Origin: Xylophilus rhododendri
GTDB taxonomy: Bacteria > Pseudomonadota > Gammaproteobacteria > Burkholderiales > Burkholderiaceae_C
Assembly: GCF_009906855.1 (NCBI RefSeq)
Contig: NZ_CP047650.1
Span: 1,426,001 to 1,490,000 of the forward strand
Direction: 5' to 3'
DNA: 64,000 nt
Of the stretch, positions 54,041-63,288 are shown piece by piece. The notes under the pieces were generated by a model. The model was not told where the DNA came from, made no database searches, and saw nothing but the letters and a program-made list of their open reading frames with translations. The stretch's first letter is position 1. Every line of letters starts with the position of its first letter. Position numbers and translations under genes: made by a program.

Positions 54041-55627
54041 ATGAAGCTGAACCGTTTGCGAGTAGGGACCCGTCTGGCCGCGAGCTTCGCGATCGTCCTG
54101 TTGTTGCTGGCCCTGATCCTGCTGGTGGGCATCTGGCGGCTCGACGGCACCGCCGCCGACGTCAAGGCCATGATGGCCACGCCCCTGGCCAAGGAGCGCC
54201 TGCTGTCCGAACAGCTGCGCAACGTCGCCATCGGCGTGACCCGCGGCAAGGCGATCGCCAAGAGTTCCGACCCCAGCCTGGAGGCGTTGTTCACCGACGA
54301 AGTGAAGGCCTCGACCGCACGCGGCAACGAGATCCTGAAGCTGCTGGCCGACATGCCGCCCTCGCCCGGCGAGAAGGAACTGCTCGACAAGTTCGCCGCC
54401 TCGCGGGTGGGCTACATCCGCTCGCGCGACGCGATGATGGCCGCCAAGCGTGCCGGCAACGCCGCCGAGGCCGACCGCATCTACGAAAGCGATTTCGCGG
54501 TGGCCGCGCCCGCCTACGTGGCGGCGCTCAAGGCCATGCTGGACTACCAGAGCCGCAACATCGACGGCATGAACCAGGCCATCGCCGACAAGTCCGCCAG
54601 CGGCAAGACCGGCCTGCTGCTGCTGGGCGGCCTCGCCCTGCTGCTGGGCGCCTGGCTGGCCTGGCTGCTCACCCGATCCATCACCCGGCCGCTGGCCGAG
54701 GCGGTGACGGCCGCCAATGCCTTCGCCGATGGCGACCTGACCTCGCCGATGCAGGTCGAGGGCCGGGACGAACCCGCCCTGCTGCTGCACGCCATGGAAC
54801 GCATGCGCGGCAACCTGTCGGACGTGGTGGCCAACGTGCGCCGCGGCTCGGAAGGCGTGGCCACCGCCAGCGCCGAGATCGCCCACGGCAACAACGATCT
54901 CTCGGCCCGCACCGAGCAGCAGGCCAGCGCCCTGGAGCAGACGGCGGCCAGCATGGAAGAGCTGGGCGCCACCGTCAAACAGAACGCCGAGAGCGCCCGC
55001 CAGGCCAACCAGCTGGCGATGGACGCCTCCACCGTGGCCGTGCAGGGCGGCGAGGTGGTCGGCCAGGTGGTGGAGACCATGCGGGGCATCAACGAATCGA
55101 GCCGCCGCATCTCCGACATCATCGCCGTCATCGACGGCATCGCCTTCCAGACCAACATCCTGGCGCTGAACGCCGCGGTGGAAGCCGCCCGCGCCGGCGA
55201 GCAGGGCCGCGGCTTCGCGGTGGTGGCCTCCGAAGTTCGCTCGCTGGCCGGGCGCAGCGCGGAGGCGTCCAAGGAGATCAAGAACCTGATCAGCGCCAGC
55301 GTGGAGCGGGTGGGCAAGGGCTCGGCGCTGGTCGACCAGGCCGGCCAGACCATGACCGAGGTGGTCAGCGCCATCCGCAACGTCACCTCGATCATGAACG
55401 AGATCTCCTCGGCGAGCAGCGAGCAGAGCGACGGCGTGGCGCAAGTGGGCGAGGCGGTCGTGCAGATGGACCAGGTCACGCAGCAGAACGCGGCGCTCGT
55501 GGAAGAGATGGCGGCCGCCGCGTCCAGCCTGCGCTCGCAGGCCCAGGAACTGGTGAAGGTGGTGGGCGTGTTCCGGATCGACGGGACGCAGGGCATCGCC
55601 GGGCATCCGGCCCTGATGATCGCCTGA
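54041..55627 (+). CDS. Methyl-accepting chemotaxis protein
   Basis: A 528-residue chemoreceptor. Helices at about 10-32 and 189-210 flank a four-helix-bundle ligand domain (MCP_signal_4HB type). A HAMP domain ([23 protein letters not shown]) and the signalling hairpin follow, whose tip [50 protein letters not shown] is conserved. The ligand domain contains the arrangement of Tsr/Tar-like relatives but its ligand is unknown. No C-terminal NWETF-type tether is seen (the end is [11 protein letters not shown]). It would couple to CheA/CheW encoded elsewhere. Confidence 0.94.
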   Translation: MKLNRLRVGTRLAASFAIVLLLLALILLVGIWRLDGTAADVKAMMATPLAKERLLSEQLRNVAIGVTRGKAIAKSSDPSLEALFTDEVKASTARGNEILKLLADMPPSPGEKELLDKFAASRVGYIRSRDAMMAAKRAGNAAEADRIYESDFAVAAPAYVAALKAMLDYQSRNIDGMNQAIADKSASGKTGLLLLGGLALLLGAWLAWLLTRSITRPLAEAVTAANAFADGDLTSPMQVEGRDEPALLLHAMERMRGNLSDVVANVRRGSEGVATASAEIAHGNNDLSARTEQQASALEQTAASMEELGATVKQNAESARQANQLAMDASTVAVQGGEVVGQVVETMRGINESSRRISDIIAVIDGIAFQTNILALNAAVEAARAGEQGRGFAVVASEVRSLAGRSAEASKEIKNLISASVERVGKGSALVDQAGQTMTEVVSAIRNVTSIMNEISSASSEQSDGVAQVGEAVVQMDQVTQQNAALVEEMAAAASSLRSQAQELVKVVGVFRIDGTQGIAGHPALMIA

Positions 55628-55645
55628 GGGGTCTCTGCCGCCCCC

Positions 55646-55667
55646 GGCCGCCCCGGGCAGGGCGGCC
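55646..55667 (+). terminator. Hairpin after chemoreceptor gene
   Basis: GGCCGCCC (55646-55653), six bases, GGGCGGCC (55660-55667) is a perfect 8-bp stem 19 bp after the MCP stop. ATGCAAT (55668-55674) and ATTGCAT (55698-55704) form a second inverted repeat just after it, in front of the ECF sigma gene, and may be an operator. Confidence 0.5.
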
Positions 55668-55727
55668 ATGCAATATTTGCGCGCGTCGAACGTCTTCATT
55701 GCATGAGCCCGACGCCACGCGCCCTCC

Positions 55728-56273
55728 ATGACTGAGCAGAACAGCGACATCGCCGCGGTATTCCTGCGCGAGCGCTCCCGGCTGGGCAACTTCATCCTGC
55801 GCGAGGTGGCGGACCCGTCCGCCGCCGAGGACATCCTGCAGGACGTGTTCCACGAGTTCGTGCAGGCCTGGCGGCTGACCACGACCATCGAACAGGCCGG
55901 GGCCTGGCTGTTCCGGGTGGCGCGCAACCGCATCGTCGACCGCTTCCGCAAGAAGAAGGAACTGCCGCTGGAGCAGGACGGCGAGGACGCCGACGACACG
56001 CTGCGGCTCGACCTGGCCCTGCCCTCCCAGGAGGCGGGGCCGGAGGCCCAGTACACCCGCTCGGTGCTGCTGCAGGCCCTGCAGCAGGCGCTGGAGGAAC
56101 TGTCCACCCCGCAGCGGGAAGTCTTCCTGGCGCACGAGCTCGAAGGCCGCAGCTTCAAGGAGATGGCCGCCGACAGCGGCCTGCCGGTGAACACCCTGCT
56201 GGCGCGCAAGCGCCAGGCGGTGCTGCACCTGCGCGCCCGGCTGCAATCCGTTTACGACGAACTGGAAAACTGA
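55728..56273 (+). CDS. ECF RNA polymerase sigma factor (second copy)
   Basis: A 181-residue ECF sigma factor. Region 2 lies at about residues 15-75 (AAEDILQDVFHEFVQAWRLT, then AGAWLFRVARNRIVDRFRKK) and region 4 at about 118-175 (TPQREVFLAHELEGRSFKEMAADSG, PVNTLLARKRQAVLHLR). It belongs to a different subgroup from the sigma at 27551 and has no RskA-like partner. Its stop is 12 bp before a 107-residue membrane protein that may be its regulator. Confidence 0.9.
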   Translation: MTEQNSDIAAVFLRERSRLGNFILREVADPSAAEDILQDVFHEFVQAWRLTTTIEQAGAWLFRVARNRIVDRFRKKKELPLEQDGEDADDTLRLDLALPSQEAGPEAQYTRSVLLQALQQALEELSTPQREVFLAHELEGRSFKEMAADSGLPVNTLLARKRQAVLHLRARLQSVYDELEN

Positions 56274-56285
56274 AAAGGAAAAACC

Positions 56286-56609
56286 ATGCGATCCAAGAAA
56301 AGATTCCTGGGCAAGGCCGTGCTGGCCGTGGCGGCCGTCGCCGTGTTGGGCGGCGTGGTGATGCTGCTGTGGAACGCGGTGGCGCCCGCGCTCTTCAGCA
56401 GCGCCCATCCCATCGATTACCTGCATGCGCTAGGCTTGCTGCTTCTCTGCCGCATCCTGTTCGGCGGTTTTCGTGGCGGCTGCGGCTGGCGCGGCGGCCG
56501 GATGCGCGAGTGGCAATGGGAGAAGTGGCAGGCCATGACCCCCGAGGAACGCGAGAGTTTCCTGCAGCGCCGCGGCCCCTTCGGCCGCCCGCCGCGAGAG
56601 CGCTCATGA
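56286..56609 (+). CDS. Small membrane protein after ECF sigma
   Basis: A 107-residue protein with a membrane helix (about 11-31, AVLAVAAVAVLGGVVMLLWN) and a second hydrophobic patch (HALGLLLLCRILFGGF), then a basic Trp-rich tail (REWQWEKWQAMTPEERESF). Such proteins commonly follow ECF sigma genes in Burkholderiales and Xanthomonadales and may act as anti-sigma factors; no known anti-sigma motif is visible. The stop overlaps the MFS start (ATGA). Function otherwise unknown. Confidence 0.8.
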   Translation: MRSKKRFLGKAVLAVAAVAVLGGVVMLLWNAVAPALFSSAHPIDYLHALGLLLLCRILFGGFRGGCGWRGGRMREWQWEKWQAMTPEERESFLQRRGPFGRPPRERS

Positions 56610-57886
56610 ACACACCGACAACCGCAGGGCCGAGTGCGCCCTCCTCCATGACCACCGCCGTCGCCCCCACCACCCCGTTTTCCCGCTACCAGAAGCTGGC
56701 CGTCGGCATGCTGGCCTTCCTGCAGTTCGCGATCATCCTGGACTTCATGATCATGGCGCCGCTGGGCGCGCTGATCATGCCCGGGCTGCAGATCAGCCCC
56801 AGCCAGTTCGGGCTGGTGGTGTCGGCCTATGCCTTCAGCGCCTGCGTCTCGGGCCTGCTGACCGCATCGTTCGCCGACCGCTTCGACCGCAAGAAGCTGC
56901 TGCTCTTCTTCTACAGCGGCTTCGTGCTGGGCACCGTCTGGTGCGGCCTGGCGCAGAGCTTCGAGAGCCTGCTGCTGGCGCGCATCGTCACCGGCCTGTT
57001 CGGCGGCGTGATCGGCTCGGTGGTGCTGGCCATCGCCACCGACCTCTTCGCCCCGCAGCAGCGCGGCCGGGTGATGGGTTTCATCCAGACCGCCTTCGCC
57101 GCCAGCCAGGTGCTGGGCCTGCCCGCGGGCCTGTACCTGTCCAACCGCTGGGACTGGCATGCGCCCTTCCTGGCCATGGCGGCGCTGGGCCTGGCCGGCG
57201 GCCTGGTGGTGGCCTGGCGCATGCAGCCGGTGGCCGAACACCTGAAGCTGCCGCAGGAGCACAGCCCGTGGATGCATCTGTGGCACACGGTGACCGAGCG
57301 GCGCTACCTGCTCTCCTTCGCCACCACCGCGCTGATCACCACCGGCGGCTTCATGCTGATGCCCTTTTCCAGCGCCTTCCTGGTGAGCAACCTCGGCATC
57401 CCGCTGGCCCAGCTGCCCACCGTCTACCTGGTCACCGGCCTGTGCACCATCGTCGTCGGCCCGCTGATCGGCAAGGCGGTCGATGCCTTCGGGCAGCTGC
57501 GGGTGTTCCTGTTCGGCACCGGCATGTCCATCGTGATGGTGCTGGTCTACACCCACATGGGGCCGGTGCCGCTGCCGGTGGTGGTGCTGGTCAACGCGCT
57601 GATGTTCGTCGGCATCTTCTCGCGCCTGATCCCCTTCCAGGCCCTGGCCTCGACCATCCCGAAGCCGCAACAGCGCGGCGCCTTCAATGCCATCGGCGCT
57701 TCGGTCCAGCAGCTGGCAGGCGGCATCGCCTCGGTGGTGGCGGGCCATATCGTGAGCTTCGGGCCGGATGGGCGGCTGCGGCATTTCGAGGTGGCGGGTT
57801 ATGTGGTGGTGGCCACCTCGCTGGCGGCGGCGGGGCTGCTGTTCGCGCTGGTGGCGATGCGCAAGCGGGCCAGCCAGGGCCAGTGA
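56606..57886 (+). CDS. MFS transporter
   Basis: A 426-residue major facilitator with about 12 helices starting near residue 30. Motif A is ADRFDRKKLL between helices 2 and 3; the D in ILDFMIMAPLGALIMPGLQ and a motif-C-like GLPAGLYLSNRWDWHAPF suggest a drug/proton antiporter (DHA1 type). Its start overlaps the small membrane protein stop, so it belongs to the sigma operon. The substrate is unknown. Confidence 0.88.
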   Translation: MNTPTTAGPSAPSSMTTAVAPTTPFSRYQKLAVGMLAFLQFAIILDFMIMAPLGALIMPGLQISPSQFGLVVSAYAFSACVSGLLTASFADRFDRKKLLLFFYSGFVLGTVWCGLAQSFESLLLARIVTGLFGGVIGSVVLAIATDLFAPQQRGRVMGFIQTAFAASQVLGLPAGLYLSNRWDWHAPFLAMAALGLAGGLVVAWRMQPVAEHLKLPQEHSPWMHLWHTVTERRYLLSFATTALITTGGFMLMPFSSAFLVSNLGIPLAQLPTVYLVTGLCTIVVGPLIGKAVDAFGQLRVFLFGTGMSIVMVLVYTHMGPVPLPVVVLVNALMFVGIFSRLIPFQALASTIPKPQQRGAFNAIGASVQQLAGGIASVVAGHIVSFGPDGRLRHFEVAGYVVVATSLAAAGLLFALVAMRKRASQGQ

Positions 57887-57920
57887 TCGGCGCGATCGCC
57901 GGCCCGGGTGAACGCCGGGC

Positions 57921-58633
57921 TCAGGCCCCGAACGCCCCGTCGATGGTGTGCATCGCCCCCGTCACGAAACCCGCCTCCGGCCCCGCCAGCCAGGCAACCA
58001 TCGCCGCCACTTCCTCGGGCCGGCCATGGCGCTTGATGGCCATGAAGCTGTGCATCAGGTCCTTCATCGGACCGTCTTGCGGATTGGCATCCGTGTCGAT
58101 AGGACCGGGCTGCACGATGTTGATGGTGATGCCGCGCGGACCGAAATCGCGCGCCAGGCCACGCGCCATGCCCTGCAGCGCCGACTTGCTCAGCGCATAG
58201 GAAGCCATGCCGGGCACCGGCATGCGGTCGCCGTTGACCGAGCCGATCACGATGATGCGGCCGCCCTCGGGCATGCGGCGCGCGGCCTCCACCGAGGCGT
58301 GGTAGGGCGACTGCACGTTGATGCGGAACAGGCGGTCGATGGCATCCGGGTCCTGCTCCAGCGCGTCGCCGAAGATGGCGATGCCGGCGTTCACCACCAG
58401 CACGTCGAGCGGACCGCTATCCTTCACCCGGGCGATGACCGCGTCGCGGTCGGAGCTGTCGGTCTGATGCGCGGTGGTGCCGGTTTCCTTCCCAGGACCT
58501 GGGCCGCATCCGGTGAGCCGGAATAGGTGAAGCTCACCTTGGCGCCGTCCGACACGAAGCGCCGGACAATCGCGGCACCGATGCCCCGGCTGCCGCCGAG
58601 CACCAGAACCGACTTACCTTCGAACACTGACAT
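57921..58633 (-). pseudogene. SDR-family oxidoreductase with single-base frameshift
   Basis: A short-chain dehydrogenase gene broken once. From ATG 58633, the Rossmann start VLVLGGSRGIGAAIVRRF and FTYSGSPDAAQVLG read in one frame. The rest (ETGTTAHQTDSSDRDAV, VNAGIAIFGDA, the catalytic YALSKSA, and VTGAMHTIDGAFGA) reads in another. Restoring one base to the three-base C run at 58491-58493 gives a single 237-residue SDR. All catalytic residues are then present, so the gene may be functional and the break a sequencing artefact. It is divergent from a TetR regulator. Confidence 0.85.
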
Positions 58634-58656
58634 GGTCACTCCTTGGGAGTAATGTA

Positions 58657-58676
58657 GTGCATGATACATAATGCAC
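58657..58676. promoter_or_regulatory. TetR-type operator
   Basis: GTGCAT (58657-58662), eight bases GATACATA, ATGCAC (58671-58676) is a perfect inverted repeat in the 71-bp divergent gap between the SDR and TetR genes. Its length and symmetry fit a TetR dimer site controlling both. Confidence 0.65.
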
Positions 58677-58704
58677 CGTGCTCGCCGTCAAGAATTTTGT
58701 AATC

Positions 58705-59295
58705 ATGACTACAGAAATTTCCCGCACCCGTGGCCGGCCGCGCCGCTTCGATCCCGACGAAGCGGTGGCCACTGCCCAGCGGCTGTTCCATGAAAGGGGC
58801 TACGACGCCCTGAGCGTGGCCGACCTGACCAAGGCCCTGGGCATCAATCCGCCCAGCTTCTATGCGGCCTTCGGCAGCAAGGCCGGGCTGTACGCCCGCA
58901 TCCTCGACCGCTATGCCGTCAACGGCGCGGTACCCCTGGCGCAGATCCTGCGAGCCGACCGGCCCATGGCGGAGTCGCTGGCCGAGGTGCTGGAACAGGC
59001 TGCGCGTGCCTATGCCGCCGACCCGACGGCCTCCGGCTGCATGGTGCTGGAGGGCACACGCAGCCACGACACCGAGGCACGTCAGGCGGCCTGCGTCTTC
59101 CACAACGCGGCCCAGGACGTGATCCGCGGCTTCATCGCCGAGCGCCGTCCCGAGGATGCCGACCGGCTGGCCGACTTCGTCTGCACCACCATGGCCGGGA
59201 TGTCGGCCAGCGCCCGCCACGGGCAGGGACTGGACCGCCTGCTAGCCACGGCGCGGCTGGCCGGGCTGGCGCTGACGCAGGCCGCGCCCGGCTGA
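58705..59295 (+). CDS. TetR-family regulator
   Basis: A 196-residue TetR-type regulator: HTH at about 25-60 (LSVADLTKALGINPPSFYAAFGSKAGLYARIL) and an effector domain with a C-terminal TetR_C-like helix bundle. ATG 58705 (MTTEISRTRGRPRRFD) is preferred over a GTG at 58678 because families start at the TRGRPR arm. It should bind the palindrome at 58657 and control the divergent SDR, which is typical of NemR/YcdC-like pairs for reactive aldehydes or quinones (inference). Confidence 0.9.
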   Translation: MTTEISRTRGRPRRFDPDEAVATAQRLFHERGYDALSVADLTKALGINPPSFYAAFGSKAGLYARILDRYAVNGAVPLAQILRADRPMAESLAEVLEQAARAYAADPTASGCMVLEGTRSHDTEARQAACVFHNAAQDVIRGFIAERRPEDADRLADFVCTTMAGMSASARHGQGLDRLLATARLAGLALTQAAPG

Positions 59296-59305
59296 TTCCG
59301 CCCGC

Positions 59306-60259
59306 TCAGCCGGCCACAGCCTCGGGCAGCGGCGGCGCCCGATACACCAGCACTTTCAGCGACCGTTCCTCCGACACATCCGCAAACGTGGCCGGATTGG
59401 CCAGCCGCTCCACAAAAACCAGCTCCGGCGCCAGCGCTTGCATCTGGTCCTGCAGGAACGCCGGCCCCAGCTCCGGCGCGTTGAGGCACAGCAGCACATG
59501 GCCGTCCGGCGCCAGCAGCTCGGGCAGGCGGCGGATGAGGCGCGCATAGTCCTTGGTCGCCACGAAGCTGCCCTTCTGGTAGCTCGGCGGATCGACGATC
59601 ACCAGCCCGTAGGGCCCGCCGCGCGTGACCTTGCCCCAGGAGCTGAACAGGTCGTGCGGCAGGAAGCTGACATTGCCCGCCAGCTCGTTGGCGCGGTGGT
59701 TCTGCTGGCCGATGGCCAGCGCGCCCTTGCTCATGTCCAGGTTGGTCACATGCCGCGCCCCCGCCTTCAGGGCGACGACCGAGAAGGCGCAGGTGTAGGC
59801 GAACAGGTTCAGCACCCGCACCCGGTCGTGCGGCGCAGTGCGGGCTGCCACGTGATCGTGCACCCAGCGCCGGCCCTCGGCCATGTCGAGGAAGAGGCCG
59901 TGGTTCTGGCCGCTGCCCAGGTGCACTCGGTAGCGCAGGCCGTCTTCTTCCACCCAATGCGGATCGGGCACGGCGCCGGCCATGGTGCGGGTGCTGCTCT
60001 GGCCTTCATGGCGGCACTGGAACACCCAATTCAGCGGCTGCTCCGGCGCCAGCTGCGCCCAGCGGGCTTCCAGGGCGCTGCCGATGGCGGCCAGTTCCTC
60101 GTCGGCCAGCGGCTGGAAGCTGGTCAGCAGCCAGACCGGCGCGAAGAAGTCCAGCGAGAGATGGACGCAGCCGGGGTGGAGGCCGCCGCGGCCATGGAAG
60201 ATGCGCCGGGCGTCGGTGGGCAGGGCCATCGTGGCGATGGCGTGGAGCAAGGGCTGCAT
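59306..60259 (-). CDS. Class I SAM-dependent methyltransferase, RlmI/RlmK-like
   Basis: A 317-residue enzyme. The C-terminal half is a Rossmann methyltransferase related to RlmI/RlmK: motif I VLNLFAYTCAFSVVALKAGA, NLDMSKGALAIGQQNH and the catalytic-loop IVDPPSYQKGSF. E. coli RlmI is 396 residues with an N-terminal PUA domain; here the first 110 residues lack a recognisable PUA fold, so the substrate may differ (23S rRNA is only inferred). ATG 60259 is chosen over 60304. Confidence 0.85.
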   Translation of the reverse strand: MQPLLHAIATMALPTDARRIFHGRGGLHPGCVHLSLDFFAPVWLLTSFQPLADEELAAIGSALEARWAQLAPEQPLNWVFQCRHEGQSSTRTMAGAVPDPHWVEEDGLRYRVHLGSGQNHGLFLDMAEGRRWVHDHVAARTAPHDRVRVLNLFAYTCAFSVVALKAGARHVTNLDMSKGALAIGQQNHRANELAGNVSFLPHDLFSSWGKVTRGGPYGLVIVDPPSYQKGSFVATKDYARLIRRLPELLAPDGHVLLCLNAPELGPAFLQDQMQALAPELVFVERLANPATFADVSEERSLKVLVYRAPPLPEAVAG

Positions 60260-60359
60260 TCGGGCGGGTCGAGGGATCGGACAGGGGATGCGATTCTGGC
60301 CCATCGGCCGATGGAGACCACGACGCGGACGGCTTCTGCAACATCATTTCCATCATTAT

Positions 60360-60369
60360 CGAAATATCG
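60360..60369. promoter_or_regulatory. Candidate ArsR operator
   Basis: CGA-AATA-TCG is a short dyad within an AT-rich stretch (ATTATCGAAATATCGTA), 12 bp before the arsR start. ArsR proteins usually bind dyads of this position and composition. The consensus for this subtype is not fixed enough to be sure. Confidence 0.4.
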
Positions 60370-60381
60370 TAGGATCGCCCC

Positions 60382-60702
60382 ATGGATGAATCCGACGTCG
60401 TCACCGCCCTGGCCGCCCTGGCCCACCCCGTGCGCCTGCAGATCTTTCGCGCCCTGGTCGTGGTGGGCGAAGCCGGCCTCACGCCCGGGGTGATGGGCGA
60501 GGCACTGCAGATGCCCAATGCCACGCTGTCCTTCCACCTGAAGGAACTCACCCGCTCCGGGCTGGTCACGCAGGAGCGCGCCAGCCGCAACCTGGTCTAC
60601 CGGGCCGCCTACGAGCGCATGAACGCCGTGCTGGGCTTCCTGACCGCCAACTGCTGCGCCGGCCAGGCCTGCGCGGTGACGGCGCCGCCCTGCCCGTGCT
60701 GA
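60382..60702 (+). CDS. arsR: ArsR-family arsenic-responsive repressor
   Basis: A 106-residue winged-HTH repressor. The recognition region [19 protein letters not shown] carries no ELCVCDL metal-binding box in helix 3. Instead, five cysteines lie at the C-terminus: Cys91, Cys92, Cys97, Cys104 and Cys106. A CC-x4-C cluster near the end resembles the Acidithiobacillus ArsR type, where three C-terminal cysteines bind arsenite. The stop overlaps arsB by seven bases. The gene starts the arsenic operon and should repress it until arsenite or antimonite binds. Confidence 0.92.
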   Translation: MDESDVVTALAALAHPVRLQIFRALVVVGEAGLTPGVMGEALQMPNATLSFHLKELTRSGLVTQERASRNLVYRAAYERMNAVLGFLTANCCAGQACAVTAPPCPC

Positions 60703-62009
60703 GCCCCTTCGCGACCGCCGCAAGCGTCTTCCTCGCCACGCTGCTGCTGGTGATATGGCAGCCGCGCGGGCTGGGCATCGGCTGGAGTGCCTCGGCCGGC
60801 GCGCTGGCGGCGCTGGCGCTGGGCGTGGTGCAGCTGGCCGACATCCCGGTGGTCTGGGCCATCGTGTGGAATGCCACCGCGAGCTTCGTGGCGGTCATCG
60901 TCATCAGCCTGCTGCTCGACGAGGCGGGCTTCTTCGAATGGGCGGCGCTGCATGTGGCACGCTGGGGCGGCGGCGGCGGACGGCGGCTGTTCTCGCTGCT
61001 GGTGCTGCTGGGCGCCTGCGTCTCGGCGCTGTTCGCCAACGATGGCGCCGCGCTGATCCTCACACCCATCGTGATGGCCATGCTGGCGGCGCTGGGCTTC
61101 TCGACAGCGGCCACGCTGGCCTTCGTCATGGCGGCCGGCTTCATCGCCGACACGGCCAGCCTGCCGCTGGTGGTGTCCAACCTGGTCAACATCGTCTCGG
61201 CGGATTTCTTCGGCCTGGGTTTTGACGCCTATGCCTCGGTGATGCTGCCGGTGGACCTGGTGGCCGTCGCCGCCAGCCTGGCGGTGCTGCTGCTGTTCTT
61301 CCGCCGCGACATTCCCCGCGCCTACGACCTGGCCCGGCTGCGGCCGCCGCACACCGCCATCCGCGATGCACGCACCTTCCGCGCCGGCTGGCTGGTGCTG
61401 GTCCTGCTGCTGCTCGGCTTCTTTGGCCTGGAGCCGCTGGGTGTACCAGTGAGCGCGGTGGCGGCGGCCTGCGCGGCTGTGTTGCTGCTGGTGGCCGCGA
61501 GGGGCGAGGTCATCGCCGTGCGCCGGCTGCTGCGCCATGCGCCCTGGCAGATCGTGGTGTTTTCGCTGGGCATGTACCTGGTGGTCTACGGGCTGCGCAA
61601 CACGGGCCTGACCGGCCAGCTGGCCGGGCTGCTCGACGCCTTCGCGCATGGCGGCGTGTGGGGCGCCGCGCTGGGCACGGGCTTCGTCTCGGCGGCGCTG
61701 TCCTCGGTGATGAACAACATGCCGACGGTGCTGGTGGGCGCGCTGGCCATCGACCAGTCCGCGGCCTCGGGGCTGGTGAAGGAAGCCATGGTCTACGCCA
61801 ACATCATCGGCTGCGACCTGGGCCCCAAGATCACGCCCATCGGCAGCCTGGCCACCCTGCTGTGGCTGCATGTGCTGGCAGGCAAGGGCACCACCATCGC
61901 CTGGGGCTACTATCTTCGGACGGGCCTGGTCCTCACCCTCCCCGTGCTCGCGGCCACCCTGGCCGCGCTCGCCCTGCGCCTGAACCTGGCGCAGGCCCTC
62001 TTCCCCTAG
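60696..62009 (+). CDS. arsB: ArsB arsenite efflux pump
   Basis: A 437-residue ArsB-type permease with about 12 helices (E. coli ArsB 429). Family segments include [55 protein letters not shown] and the C-terminal [16 protein letters not shown] plus [19 protein letters not shown]. It exports arsenite/antimonite by proton exchange. The start is GTG 60696 ([10 protein letters not shown]) inside the arsR end, suggesting coupled translation. Confidence 0.95.
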   Translation: MLSPFATAASVFLATLLLVIWQPRGLGIGWSASAGALAALALGVVQLADIPVVWAIVWNATASFVAVIVISLLLDEAGFFEWAALHVARWGGGGGRRLFSLLVLLGACVSALFANDGAALILTPIVMAMLAALGFSTAATLAFVMAAGFIADTASLPLVVSNLVNIVSADFFGLGFDAYASVMLPVDLVAVAASLAVLLLFFRRDIPRAYDLARLRPPHTAIRDARTFRAGWLVLVLLLLGFFGLEPLGVPVSAVAAACAAVLLLVAARGEVIAVRRLLRHAPWQIVVFSLGMYLVVYGLRNTGLTGQLAGLLDAFAHGGVWGAALGTGFVSAALSSVMNNMPTVLVGALAIDQSAASGLVKEAMVYANIIGCDLGPKITPIGSLATLLWLHVLAGKGTTIAWGYYLRTGLVLTLPVLAATLAALALRLNLAQALFP

Positions 62010-62019
62010 GAGACTCCGC

Positions 62020-62451
62020 ATGAGCCGCATCACCATCTATCACAACCCCGCCTGCGGCACCTCGCGCAACACGCTGGCGATGATCCGCAACAGCGGCGAG
62101 GAGCCGGCCGTCGTCGAATACCTCAAGACCCCGCCGGACCGGCAGACGCTGACGCAGTTGGTCGCCGACAGCGGCCTTCCGGTGCGCGAAATGATGCGCC
62201 GCAAGGGCACGCCCTACGACGAGATGGGGCTGGACGAGGCGCGCTGGTCCGACGAGCAATTGATCGACCTGATGCACGAGCAGCCCATCCTGATCAACCG
62301 CCCCATCGTGGTGACGCCGCTGGGCACACGCCTGTGCCGGCCGTCGGAGCTGGTGCTGGACATCCTGCCCGGCGCTCAGCAGGGCGCGCTGGCCAAGGAG
62401 GATGGCGAACTGGTCATCGACGCGCAGGGCAAACGCGTCGCCCAGCCTTGA
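62020..62451 (+). CDS. arsC: ArsC arsenate reductase, glutaredoxin-dependent
   Basis: A 143-residue arsenate reductase of the E. coli plasmid R773 type. The active-site Cys12 lies in HNPACGTSRN; Arg60, Arg94 and Arg107, which bind arsenate in R773 ArsC, fall at the same positions. It reduces arsenate to arsenite with glutathione and glutaredoxin so ArsB can export it. The 10-bp gap to arsB places it in one operon with gene order R-B-C. Confidence 0.97.
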   Translation: MSRITIYHNPACGTSRNTLAMIRNSGEEPAVVEYLKTPPDRQTLTQLVADSGLPVREMMRRKGTPYDEMGLDEARWSDEQLIDLMHEQPILINRPIVVTPLGTRLCRPSELVLDILPGAQQGALAKEDGELVIDAQGKRVAQP

Positions 62452-62564
62452 GTCAGAGACCGGTTACGGCACCAGTACAAACCTGAGCGTGCCGGTGCGG
62501 CTTGGCTGCAGGCGTAAGGTCCGAGCACTCCAAGAACCACCGCGGCCGCCCGCGGCGCACCTCC

Positions 62565-63263
62565 ATGACCAGTCCCCCCAGCCTTCGCCGCCCAGCCACC
62601 GACTACTCGCAGCAGGCCGGCGGCGGACACCCAGGCATCACGCGGCGGCAGCTGGGCATGGGCGCCATCTCGCTGGTGGTGATCGGCGCGGGCCTGCGCC
62701 ATCTGCAGACGGCGGGCGCCGCGTCCAACCCGGCCGAAGGCGCCGTGCACGCTCCCGCAGAGACGGCCGACTTCCTCGCCTTCTCCACCGCCATCACCGG
62801 CCACAAAGACCTCGACAGCATCACCGCCGGCCGCATCTGCGCCGCCATGCTCAAGGCCTCCGCCGAGTTCGCGGGCCAGCTCAAGACCCTGTCCGCATTG
62901 GCCACGCCCGGCCTGGAACCCAAGGCCGTGCTGGCCCAGGCCGATTCAGCCGGCCTGCGTGGGACAGCGCTATCCATCGTCGCGGCCTGGTACACCGGCA
63001 CGGTCGGATCGGGCCCCGGCGCCACCATGGTCGCCTATGCCAAGGCCTTGATGTACCGGCCGATCGCCGACGGCATGACGGTGCCCACCTACTGCAACTA
63101 CGGCCCCGGCTGGTGGACGGCCGCGCCGCCGCCGGTGGGCGTCTCGCCACCGGTAGAGCCCAAGCCGGTGGCGGCCCCGCCGACGACCGGCACCCCCACA
63201 CCCGCATCGAATCCCCCGAAGTCCCCCAAGACCACCCCCAGCGCCACCGGCGCCGCCCGCTGA
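62565..63263 (+). CDS. Gamma (hitch-hiker) subunit of FAD-dependent sugar dehydrogenase
   Basis: A 232-residue small subunit of the FAD-dependent glucose/sorbitol-type dehydrogenase complex. A twin-arginine signal (ITRRQLGMGAISLVV, about 25-40) is visible, which in these complexes carries the cofactor-loaded catalytic subunit across the membrane. The middle (FLAFSTAITGHKDLDSITAGR, then VAAWYTGTVG) is the SLDH small-subunit fold. Residues about 185-232 form an unusual Pro/Thr/Ala-rich tail. The next gene, 26 bp on, is the GMC subunit. Confidence 0.9.
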   Translation: MTSPPSLRRPATDYSQQAGGGHPGITRRQLGMGAISLVVIGAGLRHLQTAGAASNPAEGAVHAPAETADFLAFSTAITGHKDLDSITAGRICAAMLKASAEFAGQLKTLSALATPGLEPKAVLAQADSAGLRGTALSIVAAWYTGTVGSGPGATMVAYAKALMYRPIADGMTVPTYCNYGPGWWTAAPPPVGVSPPVEPKPVAAPPTTGTPTPASNPPKSPKTTPSATGAAR

Positions 63264-63288
63264 GCCCCGCCAGAGAAAGAACAAGAAC

